In this document: positions 49,512 through 60,227 of the stretch, piece by piece
How the letters are laid out: each line of letters starts with the position of its first letter
Position numbering within the stretch: the first letter of the stretch is position 1
Source of the DNA: Dorea longicatena
GTDB taxonomy: Bacteria; Bacillota; Clostridia; Lachnospirales; Lachnospiraceae
Direction of reading: 5' to 3'
Assembly (NCBI RefSeq): GCF_025150085.1
Contig: NZ_CP102280.1
Location: forward strand, 1,437,001-1,501,000
Length of the DNA stretch: 64,000 bases
Position numbers and translations under genes: made by a program
Notes under the pieces: model-generated
The model's database searches: none
What the model was told of the DNA's origin: nothing
Seen by the model: the letters and a program-made list of their open reading frames with translations, nothing else

Positions 49512-52160
49512 GTGGCAGAATTAACACCAATGATGCAGCAGTATATGCAGACGAAAAAAGAATATCCGGACTGCATCCTCTTTTATAGATTGGGAGACTT
49601 TTATGAGATGTTCTTTGATGATGCACTGACCGCATCCAAAGAACTGGAGATTACATTAACCGGAAAAAACTGTGGACTCGAAGAACGCGCACCGATGTGT
49701 GGTGTGCCATATCATGCAGTAGACGGATACCTGAACCGACTGGTATCCAAAGGTTATAAAGTAGCAATCTGCGAACAGATGGAAGATCCGGCAACTGCAA
49801 AGGGACTGGTTAAAAGAGATGTTGTAAGAATCGTAACACCCGGAACCAATCTGGATACTCAGGCATTAGATGAGACAAAGAATAATTATATTATGTGTAT
49901 CGCCTATGCATCAGATCATTACGGCGTATCAGTTGCCGATGTATCAACCGGCGAATACATGGTAACCGAGATCGAAAATTCAGAAAAATTATTTGATGAG
50001 ATCTACAAATTCATGCCTTCAGAACTGATCTGCAATGAAGCGTTCTATATGAGCGGAATGGATTTTGAATTATTGAAAGAAAAACTTGGAATTACCGTAT
50101 ATTCCCTGGATTCCTGGTATTTTGATGATGCAATCTGTGAACGGATATTAAAGGAACATTTCCATGCAGGGACAATTGAAGGATTGGGACTTGCCGACTA
50201 TGACTGTGGCGTGATCGCAGCCGGCGCACTCATGCAGTATCTGGTAGAGACACAGAAAAGAGATTTATCACACATTTCTCATCTGACAATCTACGCAGCC
50301 GGAAAATATATGCTTCTGGATAGCTCGACGAGACGTAATCTGGAGTTGTGTGAAACACTGCGCGACAAGCAAAAACGTGGTTCCCTTCTCTGGGTACTGG
50401 ATAAGACAAAGACCGCAATGGGCGCAAGAACATTACGCAAATACATTGAACAGCCGTTAATTGACAAAAATGCAATTGAAAAACGACTGGATGCCGTAGA
50501 TGAACTGATGAAAAATGCGATTTCCAGAGAGGAGATCAGAGAATATCTTTCACCGGTTTACGATCTCGAACGACTGGTATGCAAAATCACATATCAATCT
50601 GCCAATCCAAGAGATCTGATCGCATTCCAGACTTCACTTGCCATGCTTCCACATATTAAGTGTATCTTAAGTGACATGCAGACACCGCTTTTAAAGGAAC
50701 TGTATGAAGAGCTGGATACATTGGAAGATCTGTGCAAGCTGGTTAGTGATTCTATCAGGGAGGATCCACCGATCGCCATGAAAGAAGGCGGTATCATAAA
50801 AGATGGATACAATGCAGAAGTCGACAAACTCCGCAATGCCAAATCCGACGGGAAGGACTGGCTTGCCAAACTGGAAACAGATGAGCGGGAAAAGACAGGA
50901 ATCAAGAATCTGCGTATCAAATACAACAAAGTATTTGGCTATTATCTGGAAGTTACCAATTCTTTTAAAGATCTGGTACCGGATTATTATACAAGAAAGC
51001 AGACTCTTGCCAATGCAGAGCGTTATATCATTCCGGAATTAAAAGAACTGGAAGACACGATTCTTGGTGCGGAAGATAAACTGTACGCACTGGAATACCA
51101 GCTTTATTCTGAAGTCAGAGATACGATTGGAAAAGAGGTCGTACGTATTCAGAAGACAGCCAAAGCTATTGCAAAATTAGATGCATTTGCCTCACTTGCA
51201 CTGGTTGCGGAGCAGAATAATTACGTCAGACCGAAGATGAACGATAAAGGACTGATCGACATCAAAGACGGAAGACATCCGGTAGTAGAAAAGATGATTT
51301 CCAATGACATGTTTATTTGTAACGATACATATCTGAATGATAAAAAGGATCGTATTTCCATTATCACAGGACCAAATATGGCCGGTAAATCAACCTACAT
51401 GAGACAGACTGCGCTGATCGTCCTGATGGCGCAGATTGGTTCATTTGTTCCGGCTTCATCCGCTAACATCGGTGTGGTTGACCGCATCTTTACACGAGTG
51501 GGTGCATCAGATGACCTTGCAAGCGGCCAGAGTACTTTCATGGTCGAGATGACGGAAGTTGCTAATATTCTCCGTAATGCGACAAGTAAGAGTCTTCTGA
51601 TCCTTGATGAGATCGGTCGCGGAACCAGTACTTTTGACGGTTTAAGCATTGCCTGGGCAGTGATCGAGTATATCAGCAACAGCAAATTGCTTGGGGCAAA
51701 GACGTTATTTGCAACACATTATCATGAACTGACTGAGCTTGAAGGAAAAATTGAAAATGTCAATAATTACTGCATTGCCGTAAAAGAAAAAGGTGATGAT
51801 ATCATTTTCCTGCGTAAAATAGTAAAAGGTGGTGCTGATAAGAGCTACGGAATTCAGGTCGCAAGACTTGCCGGAGTTCCGCAGTCAGTTACGGACAGGG
51901 CGAAAGAAATCGTAGAAGAACTGGTGCAGGCAGATGTAACCGGACGTATCAAGGACATTGAAGTGCAGGGACAGGAATCTTCCAAACAAAAAACAAAGCA
52001 TTTTGATGAGGTAGATCTTGCCCAGATGTCATTATTTGATACCGTAAAAGACGACGACGTAATTAAGGAGATTAAGGATCTGGATCTAGCCAATCTGACT
52101 CCGATCGACGCATTAAATACATTATATCAGCTTCAGAACAAGCTGAAAAACAGGTGGTAA
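49512..52160 (+). CDS. mutS: DNA mismatch repair protein MutS
   Basis: 882 residues from GTG 49512 with AGAGGAGAAG upstream. Mismatch-reading motif GDFYEMFFDDA near residue 32, connector, lever and clamp domains, then ATPase with GPNMAGKSTYMRQ, FMVEMTEVANILRNAT, LILDEIGRGTSTFDG and ATHYHELTEL. The C-terminus ends in a helix-turn-helix dimer segment. Recognises mismatches and recruits MutL. 3 bp before mutL. Confidence 0.98.
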   Translation: MAELTPMMQQYMQTKKEYPDCILFYRLGDFYEMFFDDALTASKELEITLTGKNCGLEERAPMCGVPYHAVDGYLNRLVSKGYKVAICEQMEDPATAKGLVKRDVVRIVTPGTNLDTQALDETKNNYIMCIAYASDHYGVSVADVSTGEYMVTEIENSEKLFDEIYKFMPSELICNEAFYMSGMDFELLKEKLGITVYSLDSWYFDDAICERILKEHFHAGTIEGLGLADYDCGVIAAGALMQYLVETQKRDLSHISHLTIYAAGKYMLLDSSTRRNLELCETLRDKQKRGSLLWVLDKTKTAMGARTLRKYIEQPLIDKNAIEKRLDAVDELMKNAISREEIREYLSPVYDLERLVCKITYQSANPRDLIAFQTSLAMLPHIKCILSDMQTPLLKELYEELDTLEDLCKLVSDSIREDPPIAMKEGGIIKDGYNAEVDKLRNAKSDGKDWLAKLETDEREKTGIKNLRIKYNKVFGYYLEVTNSFKDLVPDYYTRKQTLANAERYIIPELKELEDTILGAEDKLYALEYQLYSEVRDTIGKEVVRIQKTAKAIAKLDAFASLALVAEQNNYVRPKMNDKGLIDIKDGRHPVVEKMISNDMFICNDTYLNDKKDRISIITGPNMAGKSTYMRQTALIVLMAQIGSFVPASSANIGVVDRIFTRVGASDDLASGQSTFMVEMTEVANILRNATSKSLLILDEIGRGTSTFDGLSIAWAVIEYISNSKLLGAKTLFATHYHELTELEGKIENVNNYCIAVKEKGDDIIFLRKIVKGGADKSYGIQVARLAGVPQSVTDRAKEIVEELVQADVTGRIKDIEVQGQESSKQKTKHFDEVDLAQMSLFDTVKDDDVIKEIKDLDLANLTPIDALNTLYQLQNKLKNRW

Positions 52161-52163
52161 ACG

Positions 52164-54269
52164 ATGAGTAAAATTCAGGTGTTAGACCCGATTACAATTG
52201 ATAAGATAGCAGCAGGAGAGGTCATTGAAAGACCCGCTTCTGTTGTAAAAGAACTGGTAGAAAATGCCATCGACGCAGGTGCTACGGCAATTGTGGTAGA
52301 GATAAAAGAGGGCGGGATTTCCTTTATGCGCATTACAGATAACGGATGCGGGATTGAACGGGATGACGTCCGTTCTGCATTCTTACGGCATTCAACGAGT
52401 AAAATCCGTTCTGTAGATGATCTGGTCCATATCGGTTCACTGGGCTTTCGCGGTGAAGCGTTATCCAGCATCTCTGCAGTTGCACAGGTAGAACTGATTA
52501 CCAAGACCAGGGACCAGACCTTCGGAACTTTATATCGTATCGCAGGCGGCAAAGAGGAAGACCTTGAAGATACCGGAGCACCGGACGGAACGACATTTAT
52601 TATAAGGCAGTTGTTCTATAATACTCCGGCCAGAAGAAAATTTTTAAAGACACCTATGACTGAAGCAAGTCATGTAGGAGATCTGATGACAAGACTTGCA
52701 CTTTCGCATCCACACATTTCTTTTCAGTTTATCAACAACGGACAGTCGAAATTGCATACATCCGGCAACGGCAAACTCAAAGATGTGATCTACCATATCT
52801 ATGGACGTGATATCGCAGCAAATCTTCTAAAAGCAGAATACGATGCAAAAGGCCTGAAAGTCACAGGATTTCTCGGGAAACCAATCATTTCCAGAGGAAA
52901 CCGTAATTTTGAAAATTATTATGTCAATGGAAGATATGCCAAGAATAATATCATTTCCAGAGCCATTGAAGACGCATATAAAGATTTTACCATGCAGCAC
53001 AAGTATCCGTTCGTGGTACTGCATATCGAGATTGACGGTGAACATGTAGACGTCAATGTACATCCAACTAAAATGGAACTGCGTTTTAATAACCAGCAGG
53101 AAGTATATAATGCCATCTACTCAGCGGTTGATCAGGGTCTTCACGAGAAAGAACTGATCCCGCATGTGGAGATGCCGGAACCAAAGCCGGTTGTTTCCAA
53201 TACACCGGCATATGCGCCGAAACCAAAGACTGGATCTGTTTCTCAGACCCCGGCGGCGGTCCAGACAGGAGCAACATCAGGAATGACTGGTGGTGTAACA
53301 TCCGCATCGATGCCGCAACGGAAAAAAGCAATTGTGCCGCCTCCGCAGGAGCGTGATCTGGAATACTTCATGTCCAGGATGAAAGAACGGGTTCTGGCAG
53401 AGCATGAAGAGAAGAAGAGAAGAGAAAAGATTGCAACAAAGCAAGCAGTACATACGACAGAAAATATAGCAGAAAATATTTCGGTAAAAGAAAGCCCGTC
53501 GTTTTCTTCTGCTTCAACACCTTCAAACGTAGCAGAAGAAAAAATACCTTACATGCAGAATGCATCCAGCAAATCAAAAATAACAATGTCGACGAATACA
53601 GACGAAACAACTAAACCAGAACCGTCTCTTACGGAAACACCGAAACAGATGGAGCTTTTTGAAGATCATCTGCTTACAAGAGAGGCCATGCAGAAATATA
53701 AAGTCGTTGGTCAGGTATTTGAAACCTATTGGCTGGTAGAATATGATAACAGCCTGTACATCATCGACCAGCATGCGGCGCACGAACGGGTTCTGTATGA
53801 AAAGACTTTAAAATCCATGAAAACCCGGGAATTCACCTCACAGATGATCAGCCCTCCGATCGTACTGAACTTAAGCATGCAGGAAGCAGAGCTTCTGAAC
53901 ACCTACATGGATCAATTTACAAGGATTGGATTCGAGATTGAGGAGTTTGGTCAGGATTCTTATGCCGTCCGCGCCGTACCAGATAATCTGTTCAGTATTG
54001 CAAAGAAAGAACTGCTGATCCAGATGTTGGACAGTCTTTCGGATGAAATTACCAGAAATCAGTCTCCGGATCTCATCGACGAAAAGATTGCTTCGATGTC
54101 ATGCAAAGCTGCCGTAAAGGGCAACATGAAACTGTCGGTGCAGGAAGTAGATGCGCTGATCGGTGAACTGCTATCACTGGACAACCCGTATCACTGCCCA
54201 CACGGAAGACCTACCATTATCGCAATGACAAAACGAGAACTGGAAAAGAAATTCAAGAGGATTGTGTAA
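52164..54269 (+). CDS. mutL: DNA mismatch repair protein MutL
   Basis: 701 residues. GHKL ATPase domain (ELVENAIDAGAT, DNGCGI, GFRGEALSSI), a disordered Pro/Ser-rich linker (about 330-500), and a C-terminal nuclease/dimer domain with DQHAAHERVLYEK and SCKAAVKG, marking it as an endonuclease-active MutL as expected in a genome without MutH. ACGATGA context at the start, directly after mutS. Confidence 0.98.
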   Translation: MSKIQVLDPITIDKIAAGEVIERPASVVKELVENAIDAGATAIVVEIKEGGISFMRITDNGCGIERDDVRSAFLRHSTSKIRSVDDLVHIGSLGFRGEALSSISAVAQVELITKTRDQTFGTLYRIAGGKEEDLEDTGAPDGTTFIIRQLFYNTPARRKFLKTPMTEASHVGDLMTRLALSHPHISFQFINNGQSKLHTSGNGKLKDVIYHIYGRDIAANLLKAEYDAKGLKVTGFLGKPIISRGNRNFENYYVNGRYAKNNIISRAIEDAYKDFTMQHKYPFVVLHIEIDGEHVDVNVHPTKMELRFNNQQEVYNAIYSAVDQGLHEKELIPHVEMPEPKPVVSNTPAYAPKPKTGSVSQTPAAVQTGATSGMTGGVTSASMPQRKKAIVPPPQERDLEYFMSRMKERVLAEHEEKKRREKIATKQAVHTTENIAENISVKESPSFSSASTPSNVAEEKIPYMQNASSKSKITMSTNTDETTKPEPSLTETPKQMELFEDHLLTREAMQKYKVVGQVFETYWLVEYDNSLYIIDQHAAHERVLYEKTLKSMKTREFTSQMISPPIVLNLSMQEAELLNTYMDQFTRIGFEIEEFGQDSYAVRAVPDNLFSIAKKELLIQMLDSLSDEITRNQSPDLIDEKIASMSCKAAVKGNMKLSVQEVDALIGELLSLDNPYHCPHGRPTIIAMTKRELEKKFKRIV

Positions 54270-54270
54270 A

Positions 54271-55215
54271 ATGAAAAAGAAACCATTAGTAGTACTAACA
54301 GGGCCTACGGCCGTTGGCAAAACAAAAGCCTCCATTGGACTTGCAAAAGCCATCGGAGGAGAAATCATTTCTGCTGACTCCATGCAGGTGTATGAATATA
54401 TGGATATCGGTTCCGCGAAGATACGTCCAGAAGAGATGCAGGGGATTCCTCATTATCTGGTAGACGAATTAAAGCCATGGGACGAATTCCATGTAGTCCG
54501 TTTCCAGCAGATGGCAAAAAAAGCTATGGAACAAATCTACGCTAACGGTCACATTCCAATCATTGTAGGAGGGACCGGATTCTATATCCAGGCATTACTA
54601 TATGACATTGATTTTACCAGCACTTCACAGGATGACAATTATCGTCAAGACCTGGAAAATCTGGCAAAAGAAAAAGGGGCGGAATATCTGCACAATATGT
54701 TACGCGAAATTGATCCAAAGTCCGCTGAAGATATTCATGCCAATAATATAAAACGTGTGATCCGTGCGCTTGAATATTATCATCAGACCGGTCAGAAAAT
54801 GTCCAGACACAATGAAGAAGAGCGTCAGAAAGAGTCTCCGTATGAATTTGTTTATTTTGTTCTCAACGCACCAAGGGAACAGCTTTATCAGAGAATTGAC
54901 CGACGTGTGGATCAGATGATGAGCGAAGGGCTTGTTGAAGAAGTAAAACGGCTGAAAGAGATGGGCTGTACCAAAGAGATGGTTTCAATGCAGGGATTAG
55001 GATACAAAGAAATACTGGCATATCTGGACGGAGAGTATGCTCTTGACGAAGCAGTATATACAATCAAACGCGATACCCGGCATTTCGCCAAGAGACAGCT
55101 TACCTGGTTCCGGCGTGAGCGGCAGGTCACATGGATCCAAAAAGAAAAATATGATTATGACGAAGAAAAAATCTTAGAAGCAATGATTTCACATCTGGAG
55201 GGAAAAATATGCTAA
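54271..55215 (+). CDS. miaA: tRNA dimethylallyltransferase MiaA
   Basis: 314 residues from ATG 54271, one base after the mutL stop; an in-frame GTG at 54262 is less likely. P-loop TGPTAVGKTKAS, DSMQVYEYMDIGSAK, GGTGFYIQALLYD and FAKRQLTWFRRE. Transfers dimethylallyl to A37 of tRNAs, the substrate for MiaB. Overlaps the next small gene by 7 bp. Confidence 0.97.
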   Translation: MKKKPLVVLTGPTAVGKTKASIGLAKAIGGEIISADSMQVYEYMDIGSAKIRPEEMQGIPHYLVDELKPWDEFHVVRFQQMAKKAMEQIYANGHIPIIVGGTGFYIQALLYDIDFTSTSQDDNYRQDLENLAKEKGAEYLHNMLREIDPKSAEDIHANNIKRVIRALEYYHQTGQKMSRHNEEERQKESPYEFVYFVLNAPREQLYQRIDRRVDQMMSEGLVEEVKRLKEMGCTKEMVSMQGLGYKEILAYLDGEYALDEAVYTIKRDTRHFAKRQLTWFRRERQVTWIQKEKYDYDEEKILEAMISHLEGKIC

Positions 55216-55505
55216 AGAAAAAACTGAGGGGTAAATCAAAGTTTTTGCGAAAAATGAATGAATTAATGGAAATTTATTCACGCAATCAGGATACAGCATT
55301 TGCATATCGCGAACTTCTCGGACTGGAACCGCTGATCAAGTACGAGGGAGAGAGGGCCATGTTCGATCTTAACAGAGCTTCGCTCTTATATGATATGGAA
55401 AGATACCGCGAAGCGGAAAATGTGCTTCGCCGCATTCCGTCCATCAATCCGATGTTTGATGCGATGTGCGAATCCCTGCGGTTTAAAATTTTAGATGCAA
55501 AATAA
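55209..55505 (+). CDS. Small TPR-like protein of unknown function
   Basis: 98 residues, basic N-terminus KKKLRGKSKFLRK, then helices resembling one or two TPR repeats (RASLLYDMERYREAENVLRRI). Overlaps the end of miaA. Not recognised as a named family. Confidence 0.7.
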   Translation: MLKKKLRGKSKFLRKMNELMEIYSRNQDTAFAYRELLGLEPLIKYEGERAMFDLNRASLLYDMERYREAENVLRRIPSINPMFDAMCESLRFKILDAK

Positions 55506-55546
55506 ACAGATGATAAATTTTTCAGAAAGAAGGATAACAGACAATT

Positions 55547-56830
55547 ATGATACCAATGAACACAATTTATAATGAAATGGGCATTCGTGAAACAGTCCTT
55601 TCATTTGGAAAAAATATAGAAAAAAATCTGAAAGACAGATTCGAAAAGATAGATGAGATTGCAGAATACAATCAGTTGAAAGTAATAAAAGCCATGCAGG
55701 ACAACCGTGTCAGTGCCGGATGTTTTAATTATGCCAGCGGATATGGTTATGATGATCAGGGCAGAGATACACTTGAAAAAGTATATGCGTCTATTTTTCA
55801 CACAGAAAGCGCACTTGTACGTCCGCAGATCACTTGCGGAACACATGCTCTGTCACTCGCACTTGCGGCAAATCTAAGACCCGGAGATGAACTTCTGGCA
55901 CCTGCCGGAAAACCGTATGATACTTTGGAAGAAGTGATCGGTATCCGGCCGTCAAACGGTTCGCTTGCTGAATACGGCATCTCATATTCCCAGGTAGACC
56001 TTCTGGCAGATGGCACTTTTGATTATGAAAACATCAAAAAAGCAATCAATGATAAGACAAAAATGGTAGCAATCCAACGTTCCAAAGGTTACCAGACCAG
56101 GCCGAGTTTCTCCGTAAAGCAGATTGGAGAACTGATCACATTTGTAAAAGGGATCAAACCGGATCTTGTCTGTATGGTTGATAACTGTTATGGCGAATTC
56201 GTTGAAACAATTGAGCCAAGTGATGTCGGAGCAGATATGACCGTTGGATCTCTGATCAAAAATCCGGGCGGCGGTCTTGCTCCGATCGGTGGATATATTG
56301 CAGGACGTGAAGATTTAATTGATGCCTGCGGATATCGCCTGACTTCTCCTGGACTCGGAAGAGAAGTAGGCGCATCGCTTGGTGTGATGAAGGATTTCTA
56401 TCAGGGATTATTCCTTGCGCCGACAGTATCTGCATCCGCATTAAAGGGCGCAATTTTTGCAGCAAATATTTATGAAAAACTTGGTTTCCCTGTAATTCCA
56501 AACGGGACAGAAAGCCGGCATGATATTATTCAGGCAGTAGAATTCGGAATTCCCGAAGGTGTAATTGAATTCTGCAAAGGAATTCAGGCGGCCGCTCCGG
56601 TGGATTCTTATGTTACACCTGAACCGTGGCCGATGCCTGGATATGATTCGGATGTTATTATGGCCGCCGGTGCATTTGTCCAGGGATCGTCTATTGAATT
56701 GAGTGCAGATGGTCCGATCAAGCCTCCATATGCGGTATATTTTCAGGGCGGACTTACCTGGCCACATGCAAAACTGGGAATTCTGATGTCTTTAGAATAT
56801 CTGGTCCGCGCAGGAATCGTAACCTTATAA
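55547..56830 (+). CDS. ynbB: YnbB-like methionine gamma-lyase family PLP enzyme
   Basis: 427 residues. PLP-enzyme fold: QITCGTHALSLALAANLRPGDE, IQRSKGYQTRPS, VDNCYGEF and the PLP-lysine region GSLIKNPGGGLAPIGGYIAG. Matches the so-called aluminium resistance protein family close to cystathionine/methionine lyases; the real substrate is uncertain. In many Firmicutes it lies near miaA/hfq/glnR, as here near miaA. Confidence 0.9.
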   Translation: MIPMNTIYNEMGIRETVLSFGKNIEKNLKDRFEKIDEIAEYNQLKVIKAMQDNRVSAGCFNYASGYGYDDQGRDTLEKVYASIFHTESALVRPQITCGTHALSLALAANLRPGDELLAPAGKPYDTLEEVIGIRPSNGSLAEYGISYSQVDLLADGTFDYENIKKAINDKTKMVAIQRSKGYQTRPSFSVKQIGELITFVKGIKPDLVCMVDNCYGEFVETIEPSDVGADMTVGSLIKNPGGGLAPIGGYIAGREDLIDACGYRLTSPGLGREVGASLGVMKDFYQGLFLAPTVSASALKGAIFAANIYEKLGFPVIPNGTESRHDIIQAVEFGIPEGVIEFCKGIQAAAPVDSYVTPEPWPMPGYDSDVIMAAGAFVQGSSIELSADGPIKPPYAVYFQGGLTWPHAKLGILMSLEYLVRAGIVTL

Positions 56831-56867
56831 ATTTATAAAAATCTATGCAGAAAAAGAGGATTTGCAG

Positions 56868-58097
56868 ATGAAGAAAATAGCAATCATTGGCGGCGGTGCT
56901 TCCGGTCTTGTAGCTGCGATTGCAGCTGCAAGATCAAACCAAAAAGTTCAGATTACGATATATGAGCAAAAAGATTCTGTCGGGAAAAAGATTCTCGCAA
57001 CAGGAAACGGAAGGTGTAATCTGACGAACAAAGATATGAAATCTTCTTATTACCGCAGTGAAAATATTCCATTTGTTGAAGAAGTGTTAGAGCAGTTTGG
57101 GTATGAAGATACCATACGCTTTTTCTCATCTCTCGGACTTATGGTCAAAGAAAGAGGAAATTATGTCTATCCACATTCAGATCAGGCATCTACCGTTCTG
57201 GAATTATTAAAACTGGAACTTCACCGGCTTGGCATCAAAATTCTTACCGGTGTTCAGGTAACGGATATTACCCCGATATCGTCCGGCTTTATGATAAAGC
57301 TAAATACAGGAAAACAGAAAGCGGATGCTGTAATTCTGGCCTGTGGTGGAAAGGCCAGTTCAAAACTGGGATCTGATGGCAGCGGATACACACTGGCAAA
57401 GGGCCTGGGACATACAATGGTTCCCGTGGTTCCGGCGCTGGTACAGCTTAAGGTCAGGAAAAATCTATTCGCCAAAGCAGCCGGTGTCCGAACCGATGCT
57501 TCCGTAACCGCAATCTGTGACGGGAAAGCCATTGCTTCTGACCGCGGAGAATTACAGCTTACAGCGTATGGAATTTCCGGAATTCCTGTATTTCAAATCA
57601 GCCGCTATGTTGCGAAAGCTTTATATCTCAAGCAAAATGCAAAGGTTAAAATTGACTTTCTGCCTGAGATGTCAGAAAACGAATTTTTATCCTTTCTTTT
57701 AGAAAGAAAAGAAGGGCGGGAGCAAATGACCTGTGCGGATTATCTTCTTGGGATCTTCCACCAGAAACTAATACCGAGATTTTTAGAGCAGGCCCGCATC
57801 CGTATGCACACGCTGGTTCAAGAGTTGTCCGAAACGCAGTTCAAAAGCTTTGTGCAAGCGGTTAAGCAAAACGTAGTACTAATTGATACTACTAACGGTT
57901 TTGACAATGCACAAGTGTGTGCAGGAGGGATTTCCACTATAGAGCTTAGTGCCAGGACAATGGAATCCAGATATATAAAAGGCCTGTATCTTACAGGCGA
58001 ACTTCTGGATGCAGATGGAATCTGCGGTGGTTATAATCTTCAATGGGCATGGGCAACCGGCTATCTGGCCGGCAAGGCAGCTGCGGATACGCAGTGA
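56868..58097 (+). CDS. HI0933/BaiN-family NAD(P)/FAD-dependent flavoprotein
   Basis: 409 residues from ATG 56868 (MKKIAIIGGGASG), AAAGAGGA upstream; a TTG two codons earlier is possible. Dinucleotide-binding IGGGASGLVAAIAAARS, GKKILATGNGRCNLTNKD, ACGGKASSKLGSDGSGY and the C-terminal LTGELLDADGICGGYNLQWAWATG. A flavoprotein family annotated as aminoacetone oxidase or BaiN-like (bile-acid reductase). True substrate not known. Confidence 0.88.
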   Translation: MKKIAIIGGGASGLVAAIAAARSNQKVQITIYEQKDSVGKKILATGNGRCNLTNKDMKSSYYRSENIPFVEEVLEQFGYEDTIRFFSSLGLMVKERGNYVYPHSDQASTVLELLKLELHRLGIKILTGVQVTDITPISSGFMIKLNTGKQKADAVILACGGKASSKLGSDGSGYTLAKGLGHTMVPVVPALVQLKVRKNLFAKAAGVRTDASVTAICDGKAIASDRGELQLTAYGISGIPVFQISRYVAKALYLKQNAKVKIDFLPEMSENEFLSFLLERKEGREQMTCADYLLGIFHQKLIPRFLEQARIRMHTLVQELSETQFKSFVQAVKQNVVLIDTTNGFDNAQVCAGGISTIELSARTMESRYIKGLYLTGELLDADGICGGYNLQWAWATGYLAGKAAADTQ

Positions 58098-58128
58098 TTT
58101 TTACAAAGATAACAAAAAGGAGTAAAAC

Positions 58129-59760
58129 ATGATACGGATCAATCAGTTAAAATTAAACATTGCACATACACAATCAGATCTGGAACGAAAGATTTTGAAA
58201 ACACTTCATATGAAAAAAGAATATCTTCAGGGATACAAGATCAGACGCCAGTCCATTGACGCACGTAAAAAGCCAGATCTTTATTATGTTTATTCCGTGG
58301 ATGTCCTGGTAAAAGATGAGGCAAAAATCAAAAAAAGCATCAAGAGTAATCAGATTCAATTTCAGGCGAAAGAAGATGCTTATAACTTTCCTGCAAACGG
58401 AACCAGAGAGTTCCAGCACCGTCCTGTTATCATCGGGACCGGACCTGCGGGACTATTCTGCGGATATATGCTTGCAATCCACGGATACCGGCCAATCCTT
58501 CTGGAAAGAGGGGCCGATGTCGATCAACGCACTAAAGACGTAGAAACCTTCTGGAAGACCGGAACATTAGACCCTTCATCGAATGTTCAATTCGGTGAAG
58601 GCGGTGCTGGAACATTCTCTGACGGAAAACTTAACACTCTTGTTAAAGACAAATCAGGGCGGAACCACGAAGTTCTCCGCATCTTTGCCAGACATGGTGC
58701 TCCGGAAGCGATCACATATCAAAGCAAGCCGCATATAGGAACAGATATTTTGTCCCGGGTTGTAAAAGAAATGCGTGAATGTATCTGTGCGCATGGCGGA
58801 GAAGTACGGTTTCATTCACAGGTCACTGATATCCAGACCGTTACAACAGGGAACACAAAAGTGCTCCGCAAATTAGAAGTATACGATCTCAAAAAGCAGG
58901 AAAAATATGTTCTCGATACAGAGCTTGCTGTTTTTGCAATCGGTCATAGTGCCCGTGATACATTTGCCATGCTGCACCAACACGAAGTACCTATGCAGCC
59001 AAAAGCATTTGCAGTAGGAGTCCGCATGGAGCATCCTCAGGAAATGATTAATAAAGATCAATATGGAGAGCATTATCCGGACTTTCTGCCCGCAGCACCG
59101 TATAAACTTACGACAAATCTGAAAAACGGAAGAGGTGTATATACATTTTGTATGTGTCCCGGTGGATATGTAGTAAATGCCTCTTCCGAACCTCATCGCC
59201 TTGCTGTTAACGGAATGAGTTATAGCAAGCGAGACGGACAGAATGCCAATACCGCCGTTATCGTTACCGTAACCCCGGAAGATTTTGGAAGCAGCCATCC
59301 ACTTGCCGGCGTTGAATTCCAAAGAAAATTAGAAGAAAATGCATATCGGGAAGGAAACGGCAAGGTTCCGGTACAGTTATTCGGTGATTTTTGTAAAAAT
59401 ATACCTTCGCAAAAATTAGGTGATATTATTCCACAGATAAAAGGTATGTATCAGCTTGCTAATGTCAGACGCATTTTTCCTGAGATCATTGCGGATTCAT
59501 TACAGGAAGGGGTATGCATATTTGATCAGAAGCTTCCTGGATATGCAAGAAAGGATGCTGTCATTTCAGGAGTTGAAAGCAGAACATCTTCGCCGGTCAG
59601 AATCATAAGAGATGATTCTCTGCAAAGCGAGATCCGCGGAATCTATCCTTGTGGAGAAGGCGCGGGTTATGCCGGCGGCATTACATCTGCAGCCATGGAT
59701 GGAATAAAAATTGCCGAAATGATTGCCGGCACATATCGCCCGTTAGAGACAAAAAAATAA
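58129..59760 (+). CDS. FAD-dependent oxidoreductase of unknown function
   Basis: 543 residues. An N-terminal ~95-residue domain precedes the Rossmann motif IIGTGPAGLFCGYMLAIHG, then FGEGGAGTFSDGKLNT, IGHSARDTFAML, CPGGYVVNASSEP and PCGEGAGYAGGITSAAMDG. This is the large conserved FAD-binding family that usually follows the HI0933-type protein in clostridia. ATG after AAAAAGGAG. Redox partner unknown. Confidence 0.85.
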   Translation: MIRINQLKLNIAHTQSDLERKILKTLHMKKEYLQGYKIRRQSIDARKKPDLYYVYSVDVLVKDEAKIKKSIKSNQIQFQAKEDAYNFPANGTREFQHRPVIIGTGPAGLFCGYMLAIHGYRPILLERGADVDQRTKDVETFWKTGTLDPSSNVQFGEGGAGTFSDGKLNTLVKDKSGRNHEVLRIFARHGAPEAITYQSKPHIGTDILSRVVKEMRECICAHGGEVRFHSQVTDIQTVTTGNTKVLRKLEVYDLKKQEKYVLDTELAVFAIGHSARDTFAMLHQHEVPMQPKAFAVGVRMEHPQEMINKDQYGEHYPDFLPAAPYKLTTNLKNGRGVYTFCMCPGGYVVNASSEPHRLAVNGMSYSKRDGQNANTAVIVTVTPEDFGSSHPLAGVEFQRKLEENAYREGNGKVPVQLFGDFCKNIPSQKLGDIIPQIKGMYQLANVRRIFPEIIADSLQEGVCIFDQKLPGYARKDAVISGVESRTSSPVRIIRDDSLQSEIRGIYPCGEGAGYAGGITSAAMDGIKIAEMIAGTYRPLETKK

Positions 59761-59905
59761 AAATTTTTTATGAAATATGCTCACTTTATGTAGAAAATTG
59801 AAAAGAAGTTTAAGAATTTTTTAATATCATAAACCTATACACTTTTTCTGAAATGTGATAAAATGTATTGAGTTTTTTAGATAGGAAAAACGAGGAGGAG
59901 TACAT

Positions 59906-60166
59906 ATGAAAGGTGCAGGGAGTAAGAACGCCTGGGCTTTATTTCTGCTTATTCTGGCAGGAGTAGTTCTTGGTGGCTTTATCGGGATGCTGGCAAAAGG
60001 GGTGCCGGCCTTATCCTGGCTGAGTTATGGACAATCCTTTGGAATAGACGAGCCGATCGTCCTGGACCTGGGAGTGTTAGTCATAACATTTGGTCTGTCG
60101 ATAAAGATAACCATGGCAAGTATCATTGGCGTGATTCTTTCCATTATCATATATCGTTTCTTATAG
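59906..60166 (+). CDS. DUF4321-like small membrane protein
   Basis: 86 residues with two hydrophobic segments (about 9-28 and 50-80): NAWALFLLILAGVVLGGFIG, then LDLGVLVITFGLSIKITMAS. Similar to the DUF4321 family, usually found in the radC-mreBCD neighbourhood, as here. Ribosome-binding site GAGGAGGAG. Function unknown. Confidence 0.85.
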   Translation: MKGAGSKNAWALFLLILAGVVLGGFIGMLAKGVPALSWLSYGQSFGIDEPIVLDLGVLVITFGLSIKITMASIIGVILSIIIYRFL

Positions 60167-60227
60167 TTTACAGAAAGGTAGGTCCCTGACTTTACTTCTG
60201 TGAACGTCGTGCGAATCTAAAGAAAAT